NCBI GenBank assembly: GCA_958450365.1
Contig: CAUEEP010000742.1
Location: 3,206,501 to 3,270,500 of the forward strand
DNA: 64,000 nt
Source: Mesorhabditis belari
Lineage: Eukaryota; Nematoda; Chromadorea; Rhabditida; Rhabditidae
Direction of reading: 5' to 3'
The notes under the pieces are model-generated. The model worked only from the letters and a program-made list of their open reading frames with translations. It did no database searches and had not been told where the DNA came from. A program made the translations under genes and the position numbers. Of the stretch, positions 56,677 to 64,000 are shown in pieces (position 1 is the stretch's first letter; every line of letters starts with the position of its first letter).

Positions 56677-59407
56677 TTAAATGGTAAATGCTGCGAATTG
56701 GAGAGCAAATCGGGGAATTGCTTCCGGATTTGAGTCGATTGGGGTCTTTGGTGCAGGTGGATCGATCGGTGACGAGGGAAGCGAGTGGAACACGGTCACG
56801 TCCGCCTCATGATCGTTTTGAGTGACGTGGCTAGAAGTTTAAAGGACATAATTTAACTCCGCAATTGACTCAATTGTCACTGTAATTCGAGTTGTTTACA
56901 GACGCAAAGATTTAGAATTTTTTAGCCTAAAAAAGCTCACCGAGTTGGACTCAACAACGAGATATACGTGGGCATTGATGGCTGCAGATTGGGAACCGGT
57001 GATAGTAAAGGAGTTGAGGGGAGACGCCGTCTTGCTGAGGATTGAGCGACACAGTCGACACGATGTGGAGTCATCTCGTAGCCTGGAATCGGATTTGATT
57101 CGATGGGATAAACGTTTTGTGTCGGAGCTTTGAGCTCTGAGCTTTGAGCTTCGAGCTTTGAGCTTTGAGCTTTGAGCTTTAAAATTGCCTTCAATAAGCC
57201 ACTCACCGTCTCCTTTCCTTGCTCGATCCTCTCTTCTTTTCGCCACATCTTTTGATAGCGGAGTGTAGGGGATTTGAATTGATGCAGTGGCGTTTAAGGA
57301 TCGATTCAGACTCAACGGTAAATTATGCTAAATTTATTCATCTTTTAAAACTCTTCACACTCAAATGACCTCTTTCTGAATTGCGCGAAACACGGCGCAC
57401 AATCGGCTCTCATCCGGACACCCGAAATAAAGAGACGAGCCATTTTGCGTCACCATTGACACCAATCCGCTTGAGCACGTGATACGCTGGAAATCAAGAT
57501 CAGCTACTGTTTTTTTGGTGATTAGGCTATGAATGATGGCTCAGAAGTGATGAGTTTAAAAATTTTTGCGTCTCTCACTCACTTGTACATCGTACAAACT
57601 CCCAGTCACCACCAGATCCCGCATTTCCCACGAAATAATCCCAAATGAGAGGCTTTTCACAAATAAAACATGATTCAATTGTTTTCCACTTCGTTTCTCT
57701 AATTTCTTCAAACTCTTCTCGTAATCGACGAGAAAACCGGCGCCTGAAATGATTTTTTACAGAAATTTTTGTACTGAAATTCTTAACTGGATATCAGTAG
57801 ACACTTTCATTCAAATAGAATTTCATTTTAAGCACTCTAGTACTTGGGTAAGTAACTTGGGTAAGTAAACGGGTAAGTAAGTAACTTGGGTAAGTAAACG
57901 GGTAAGTAAGTAACTTGGGTAAGTAAACGGGTAAGTAAGTAACTTGGGTAAGTAAACGGGTAACTAGGTAACTTGGGTAAGTAAACGAAAAATTTCCTCT
58001 GTTCGTGATTCTGGATGTCACCGAATACTTTCTTTTAATCAGAGTTTAATCTTTCAAACTTTCCTCACCATTTCCATAGGTTCTCGTCAACACTTTCACC
58101 CAGGCATCCAGAATTTTGAGGCTCCCAAAAGCGACAGTGATTGTCCCAGTGCTGAAAGCCACGGTCAATGTGGGACGCATGGCTTTCTTCGATTCGCCTG
58201 TAAATTGATCAAATAGAACTTTTAAGCTCTTCAGAATTTGTAGCTGTGTTATGAAAAGGGTTTTTAAAAAAGTAGGAAAGTCGAGGATGAAGTCGAGGCT
58301 TAGAATATTTCATTCACTTGAAAGCTTTGAAATCAGGAAAAGCCTAAAGTTAAAGCCTGGGCATCAGCAGATGTCTTAGCACAGTCATTTTTACCAAATC
58401 AATTCCTCTAACCACATTTCCCTCACCTGCAATATGGCCAATGTAATGCAAAATGTTGTGATCGACGAGTGTCGTTGTTTGCGGAGGATCGAAGGATTTC
58501 CAACGGCGCTCGCTTTTCTTCTCCAACTGAAAACCTCTAGTGATATCCAGCTCAATCCTTTTTGTAATTAAGTCTATCGTAAGCCTTTCTCCTCTTTTTA
58601 AAAATCTCACCCACCTTTTTCTCGACTTTCATTCTAACCATTTCCCCGCCATTCACTCGTTCCATTGTCACCTGACCGGCAATCCACTGAAACAATAAAA
58701 AAAATCATTACCGTATTTCTTCGAATAGAAGACCGGGTAAAGAGTATGATCGCGTACTCCTGCGTAGCATCGCGTACTCCTGCGTAGCATCGCGTACTCC
58801 TGCGTAGCAGCCCTTTTTAAAATTTCTTTTCTGCATAAAAGCTTACAATGAAGTGCTATAGGGCTGGAAAATGGCTCAAAAATGGCTCAAAAATCGGTTA
58901 GCTCATGTGGTATTTTTGAGTCATTTTCCAGCCCTATAACACTTCATTGAAAGCTTTTATGCAGAAAAGAGATTTTAAAAAGGGCCTGCTACGCAGGAGT
59001 ACGCGATGCTACGCAGTACGCAGTACGCGATCATACTCTTTACCCGGTCTTCTATTCGAACAAATACGGTATCCTACTTTTTTTCTATAAAATTATTGCC
59101 AAAAATCGTTTTTAAAGGGTTAAATTTTGTTTATTTAACCTTGCTCTAAAAGATTTTCTTCTTAGAAAATCGCTTGCTTTAAATTGCTAAACGATTTGGC
59201 CATTCTGGAAGTCACCGATTAACTTTAGCGTTAAAATTGACTTTTGTGTTAAATTTTAGAAAAAAAAACTCACTATTCAACTGATAATTGACTATGGTAA
59301 GTAAAAATATATAAAATTTCATCCAAAAAAAAAAACAAAACATTCACCTTTTTCTTTTTCTTCAAAAACAAGCACTCCGAGCGAAGGATTGCGGCCGATT
59401 GGATCAT
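56677..59407 (-). CDS. Unrecognised protein, possible PTB/PH-like domain plus disordered tail
   Basis: 351 aa model. Minus exons in order: 59348-59407, 58615-58686, 58427-58526, 58069-58197, 57583-57743, 57370-57486, 57207-57327, 56941-57082, 56677-56830; all phases join. The N-terminus has a KKKKKW stretch, then alternating beta-like segments (ILHYIGHIAG, RPTLTVAFSTGTITVAFG, HVLFVKSLSFGIISW, LYFGCP) and a C-terminal helix (CAVFRAIQKE). That order resembles a PTB or PH fold, but no signature residues prove it. The tail (after residue about 213) is Ser/Pro-rich and looks disordered. The junction after QKE uses a weak donor (GTCATT) and a 42-base intron; reading on instead gives a stop at 57361, so a shorter form is possible. 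No signal peptide or TM. Confidence 0.6.
57838..57990. repeat. GGGTAAGTAAACGGGTAAGTAAGTAACTT array
   Basis: Four to five copies of a 28-base unit in an intron of the minus-strand gene. On the plus strand each unit carries GTAAGT (a donor consensus), but the gene runs the other way, so splicing is unaffected. Confidence 0.85.
58711..59069. mobile_element. CCGTATTTCTTCG-type foldback MITE, copy 2
   Basis: Ends CCGTATTTCTTCGAATAG and complement (one mismatch, CGAACAAATACGG), with TA on both sides. Three GCGTACTCCTGCGTAGCATC units are on the left; fewer are on the right. It is shorter than copy 1 (33857-34353), lacking the inner AATCGTCCTC segment. It lies in intron 1 of the minus-strand gene. 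Confidence 0.88.
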
Positions 59408-62270
59408 CGTGGCGGCGTTGAAACAACTAGAATTTGAAGATTTGAAGATTTGAAGATTTACCCTTTCAAATTCAACTATTTATACTTTAAACTCACTAAC
59501 ATGCAATTAAAAACAAAAACTTCCTCTAATTTACCCAAATTCTCGACAATTCCGCGCACCTGTCCAACGGCCTCACCTCAAAAGACGGGAAATTATTCGA
59601 TTTCTGCCAAAATTCCCCTTTTGTGCGCTCCAGCTCGCAAGAAATTACAGAAATTACAGAAATTCTCCGCTTTTTGTGCGCTGTTCAGCTCGCCAATGAA
59701 CGACAGAAATTCTGCGCTTTTTTTTAATGACAATTTTGCGAAGAAAGCAAGCCGATTCGGGTGAAATGGCAAAAAGTGACAAAAATACAAAACTGGAATC
59801 GATTGATTGGATATTGATTGTTTTCCCCTTTAAAAATCTTAGAAATAGGTTCATTGCATGGTTTAAACTGACGATGATGATGATGATGATGACATCGTAA
59901 TGATGATGATGACATCGTAATGATGATGATGACATCGTAATGATGATGATGACATCGTAAACAATCGTAAACAAATGAATGACAAAATGAATTATATTCA
60001 TCGGTAGTGTAAGATAGGAATGCGGTGAGAATTTCGTTTCTAAAGACAGAAGATCGAATCGAATCGAATCAAAATTGATAAATGATAAATGGTGATGAAT
60101 GGTGATAAATGATATGGTAAAAATCATGAAAAAAACATCCAAATTTCGCGATCGCAAAAAAAATCATTATTCACACCATACCTACTACCTGGAGCCACCA
60201 GAAAATATTATTAAAATTTGGAACGAATTGGATTTTTTTGCTTTGGAACCCCGTGTAGTGTCGTTTCATGAGTTTTTTGCTGCCCCTGCGGACCGAAATC
60301 CTTGGGATGAATCCAAAAATTCACAGCGGCTCCCTTCAGCGCCCTTTTACAGGCACTTGGGATCCCATTTCGACCGGCGGAGAACCCACCATTGTGGTCA
60401 AAATGAGCCGGAATTGGGTTTGCCAATTCTACAGCCGTGGTTAAGTTTTGAGAAGCGGTGACCACATGGGGCAGACAACGGATTGGCTACCGGATGACCC
60501 AAAATGGACGCTTCCGATTGAATGAGTGAAAAGGGAACTATATGTGGAAACCTTTTATGCCAGATCGAGTGCGATTGTGCTCGCGCACAGTGAACACAAC
60601 GATCCTCTTTTTTTGCATTTTTCCAACATTAATGTTATTTTTTTAGTTGTTTAATGTTTTTTTTAATGTTTTATGTTTTGTTGGTTTTAATGTTTTTAAA
60701 CATTAAAACTAACACTTTCGCGCACTAAAATGCACTAAATACCGTGATCCACTTTTTTTGCGCAAAATCATTCTTTTTTGCAACAAAATTCTTATGGTTG
60801 TGGCTCATATGGTGGTGGTGAGCATGGTGGTGGCTCAGATGGTGGTGGCGATCATGATGGTGGCTCAGATGGTGGTGGCGATCATGATGGTGGCTCAGAT
60901 GGTGGTGGTGACCATGGTGGTGGCTCCTATGCGTGGTGGTGACCATGGTGGCTCAGAAATTTCCATGGAAGTCATGAAATCGGGAAAAAGTCACAAAATA
61001 TCAACCTTTTTTTACCTTGATACCTTGAAGAATACCTTGATTCTATTTTTTTGTTCTCTTTATTCTATTGATAAATGAAGTTGAATTCTATAGTGAAACA
61101 CTAATTGCTTTAAAAACAATGTAGGAAGCAAAACTACGAGTAGAAATTGCGCAAAAGTAAGAAAAAAAAATAGCTAAAGTTGCAAAAGAAATGCGCAAAA
61201 TGTGCAAAAAGGCGGATTAGCTCAATTTGAGCAAAGCAAGAGCTCAATCTGAGCAAAGCAAGAGCTCAGCCTGAGCAAAGCAAGATTTGACTTTCTTTCT
61301 GGCGCCTAGCTTTCTTTCACCTGATCACGGCAAGGTTTGGACTTTCAAAATTAAACTAAACTTTCGCAATCTTTCAGAAAGCTCTTTCAGAGCACTCTTT
61401 CAGCGCGCTCTTTCAGAACTTTCTCATAAAACTCGATCAAATCTTTTCCCTCAACTTTACGAGTTTTGATCAATTCCTTTCATAAAAGAAGTCGTTTCAA
61501 CAAAATAAAAAACAAAAACTTTTCATTGATTAAAGTTTCCCCGTGCAAACACTCTATCCACATGTCTCACAAAAGTCAAAATCAATGCACAGCACTTGTT
61601 TTTATCGTTAAACTTCATTTGAACATAAATTTAACCATTTTGAGGTTAAATATTTACAGAAACATTCATCAAAGAGTTTTAATGCCATTCACAGCTCAGC
61701 TCTCCAAGCTCCAAGCCAAACAGCTCTCCAAGCACAGATTTTCCACATTCCAACATTCCACACAGTTCGTTGCTTCTAAATTGGAAGCAATTTTCAAAAG
61801 ACTTCTACATTTCTATAAGTTTCAACTCTAGCTTCATAGTACCTCAGCCCTCAGCCAAATTATGAGCCGAATTGCCCAACGACCGGAACAATCTTCTTAA
61901 TTATTATAAGAGAGAGAATGTTTGTGTATGTCTGTCTGTATGTCTGTCTGTATGTATGTCTGTCTGTATGTCTGTCTGTATGTCTGTCTGTATGTCTGTC
62001 TGTCTGTCTGTCTGTATGTCTGTCTGTACGGAAGTCATGAAATCGGGGAAAACTGAAAACTATCTAAAATTTGCTGAACTGACTTTTTTTTGGAACAGCC
62101 TGTAATATTATGTTGAAGAAACTGCATGAAAAATGTGAAAGGAAGAGCCAAAAGAAAACTATTATCGTAATTTACTTTTTAAATTTTTTTTACTATAAAA
62201 ATATGTTGTTTTCGCTTTATCTTTTGGTACACGTACAGCTGATTTCTTGATAATTAGGGAAATGGCTGAC
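59408..62270. other. Mostly repeat-bearing, gene-poor stretch
   Basis: Simple repeats: GATGATGATGACATCGTAAT at 59875-59965, GGTGGTGGCTCAGATGGTGG at 60790-60955, CTCAATCTGAGCAAAGCAAGAG near 61.22 kb and a TCTGTCTGTATG array. A plus frame at 60099-60461 has mixed composition but no recognisable family or splice context. One motif copy is at about 59.63 kb. Confidence 0.5.
61920..62035. repeat. TCTGTCTGTATG microsatellite
   Basis: Array of TCTG and TATG tetramers, about 110 bases. It is followed directly by GGAAGTCATGAAATCGGG, which also follows the unrelated GGTGGTGGCTCAGAT array near 60.96 kb. Confidence 0.9.
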
Positions 62271-62450
62271 CTGCGAATGAAGTGCTTCAAGCGTAACAGT
62301 TCCAGTTCTTTGAGTTAATCCAACGAGCTGCTGAGATAAAGATGAGCGAAACAGTAGGTCTCGTTGTCGAAGTGAACCTCGAGAGCAATCGTCAACGTCA
62401 AAAGCAATCCACTGACCTTTTGCTGGCTTGAACACGAACTGCGGAGACAT
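62271..62450 (-). CDS. Candidate first exon of a minus-strand gene (partial)
   Basis: 60 codons from ATG 62450 (MSPQFVFKPAKGQWIAFDVD) to CAG|GTCAGC at 62271, ending VTLEALHSQ. Codon use is host-like. I could not find the following exons, so this is only a possible 5' exon. No family recognised. Confidence 0.3.
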
Positions 62451-62814
62451 TCTAAATATAATGCTATGCTGTGGAAAATTCTTTGACCAAAAACTAGATT
62501 TGATGCTCGTTTAAGTAAATTGGCAACTCTAGGCGGCAAAAAAAAACAGCTTTGATGTTTTGGTTGCCAAATTATTTAAATACTACAAATAAGGAGAGGA
62601 AAAGTCTTTACGTTTTTTACTGGGTTAAAACACGCGAGAACAGAACCAAACAAAACCCACACAATTCTTGCAGGCATCCCAACTTCAAAAGTTGTTTGTT
62701 ATTAGAGCCACTTTTTTTTACAGCCATAACTTGTCATGCAAACAAAAAATTTCATAAGCTAATTTTTTGGAAAAGTTCTCAAATGCTATTGGCTCAAACC
62801 TTTTGCATTTTTAG

Positions 62815-63162
62815 CGGTCGGTTGTTCTCTCGCAAAGAGAGGCTCTGGACTCGTTTGCTAGTCTTTCACTCCAAGCATATTGTTCAGCCAAAGATTTATA
62901 ATCCGACCCATCAAGAACCGAAAAACACTAGACAAAAATTTTCCGTGCCGTACCGTGCCGGCAGAACAGGTATCAGACCTTAATTTTCCAAACCGAATCA
63001 GGTCGTAAAAATTTGGCATTGTGCATTTTACGGTCATAAACTTACATTAGTTTTGGCTCTTTTGTAATAGAGGCATCCAGCTCATTTGCCGGCATCGACT
63101 TATCCGATTGGTCGGTCTCGTCGCTCTCGCTTGACGAAGGGAATATTTTTTCGCCAAATTGA
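62815..63162 (+). CDS. C-terminal two exons of an unrecognised gene (partial)
   Basis: 62815-62969 (after TTTTTAG, ending ACA G|GTATCA) joins in phase to 63071-63162 (after TAATAG) and stops at TGA. The peptide is basic (LFSRKERLWTRLLVFHSKH), then Ser/Asp-rich (LSDWSVSSLSLDEGN). The upstream exons were not identified. No family recognised. Confidence 0.35.
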
Positions 63163-64000
63163 AGTCTCACTTGATAAAAAGTCGGCTTCATCTATAGTTT
63201 CGAGCCCCCCCCCATTTTTACCCCTTGAGCACGGTAAGGAGTACTCCTTTCTCAGATGGGATGTTTCAAGTTGTAATTATTTGTGGAAATGTAAAGTCGC
63301 AGAAAGGGTATCCCTTACTGTACTTAAGAGGTAAAAAAGGAGGGGGTGATTCAAAAAGTAGTAGCTTTTTGTGATTTTCTTGAAAAGAAAAATATTCCAG
63401 TTGGTTGAGCGTCAATGCGTTTCCGATGCCATCGAGTGTTCGTAAATCATTTTGTTTCTTAGTTTGCTTAGTGCTATGTAAAATAAGATGTTACAAATAA
63501 CGATAGTTAACAATCGGAACTTAGCGATGATCCTTAATTTTGTTGATTCCAGACATACAAGCAGGTATCAACATAGCGGCGCTGCATCTCCCTACCACTC
63601 ACAATTTATTACCACACAATGAAGCAATAATACAAACCTTAATATCGATAGGATAAAATAATCACAATTAGGCCACTTGTTGAGCCAACAATAGTACACT
63701 AAATACAAAGGAACACAAGTACGGAAAGTGACCTCAAAAATCACAACTGGTACCCAAAAAGAAATAAATAGCTGAAACCAACCATAGATTAGTGACGCAG
63801 AAAGCCCGTTATTAGAAAAAGAGAAACAAAAAAAGCGGCCCAGAAACGGAAATAAAAGCAAACTAATATGCAATTGTTGGGGGTACAAACAGCGACAAGC
63901 TCAAAAATACGGGTCATTAGAAAATTTAATTTAGAGATTAGAGAACATTAGAGAATGAAATGGCCTACTTTCACAAATGCTGTTAATTAGTGAATTTCAG
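63163..64000. other. Right edge, no gene that I can support
   Basis: AT-rich sequence with no dispersed motif. The minus frame 63592-63888 is hydrophobic (Leu/Phe/Tyr/Val-rich) but lacks a family match and splice sites that join it to other exons. Confidence 0.4.

Noticed and set aside
60099..60461. 120-codon plus frame and its minus counterpart
   Set aside because: Neither strand shows a recognisable domain or splice context; a transposon fragment is possible but I cannot support it.
63592..63888. 98-residue hydrophobic minus frame as a receptor exon
   Set aside because: No family signature, no splice sites that connect it to neighbouring exons, and AT-rich DNA gives such Phe/Leu/Tyr frames readily.

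Overview
The window reads as nuclear DNA of a free-living nematode, probably a rhabditid. Genes are split by many short GT-AG introns (often 45-60 bases) and a few GC-AG introns, and acceptor-like AGs lie only 5-35 bases before several start codons, as expected for trans-splicing. The gene set is nematode-like: a nex-1-like annexin, a neuropeptide-type GPCR, an Sra-superfamily chemoreceptor, a white-type ABCG transporter and mitochondrial GUF1/LepA. Transposons are Tc3- and mariner-like. I cannot name the species.

Layout. 0-4 kb: tandem repeats only. 4.0-8.65 kb (+): SLC23 nucleobase/ascorbate-type transporter, 19 exons. 8.7-15.5 kb: tandem repeats, a large palindrome and a 660-bp duplication carrying two tRNA-like units. 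15.5-16.5 kb (+): single-exon Tyr/Ser/Arg-rich protein with a C4 zinc-type motif. 17.1-21.0 kb (+): annexin, 11 exons. 21.4-29.9 kb (-): peptide-receptor-like GPCR, 12 exons, with a composite Tc3-like transposon in intron 1. 30-40 kb: no host gene seen; foldback elements, MITEs, three tRNA-like units and a broken mariner. 40.1-42.7 kb (-): chemoreceptor, 10 exons. 43.4-44.6 kb: nested transposons. 44.9-48.2 kb (+): ABCG half-transporter, 18 exons. 48.4-51.2 kb: composite foldback element with coding-like cargo. 51.4-55.9 kb (+): GUF1, 21 exons. 56.7-59.4 kb (-): unrecognised protein, 9 exons. 60-64 kb: simple repeats and two partial gene models.

The genes do not form an evident pathway; they look like independent loci. 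Exon models were built by hand. In every multi-exon model the exon phases join without a break, and the products have family-typical lengths where a family is known (SLC23 590 aa, annexin 321, GPCR 353, chemoreceptor 327, ABCG 629, GUF1 667).

The most interesting non-coding signal is a dispersed bipartite motif, CTGGANNNCA (fuller form AATYCTGGANNNCAC), seen nearly 60 times on both strands in introns, spacers and tandem repeats, but almost absent from about 38-57.5 kb. Five tRNA-like units (A box plus B box, no acceptor stem) each lie at a nearly fixed distance downstream of one copy: 57, 57, 57, 47 and 48 bases. This suggests an upstream promoter element for small RNAs. The second striking theme is private minisatellites: nearly every long intron or spacer carries a tandem array with its own unit.
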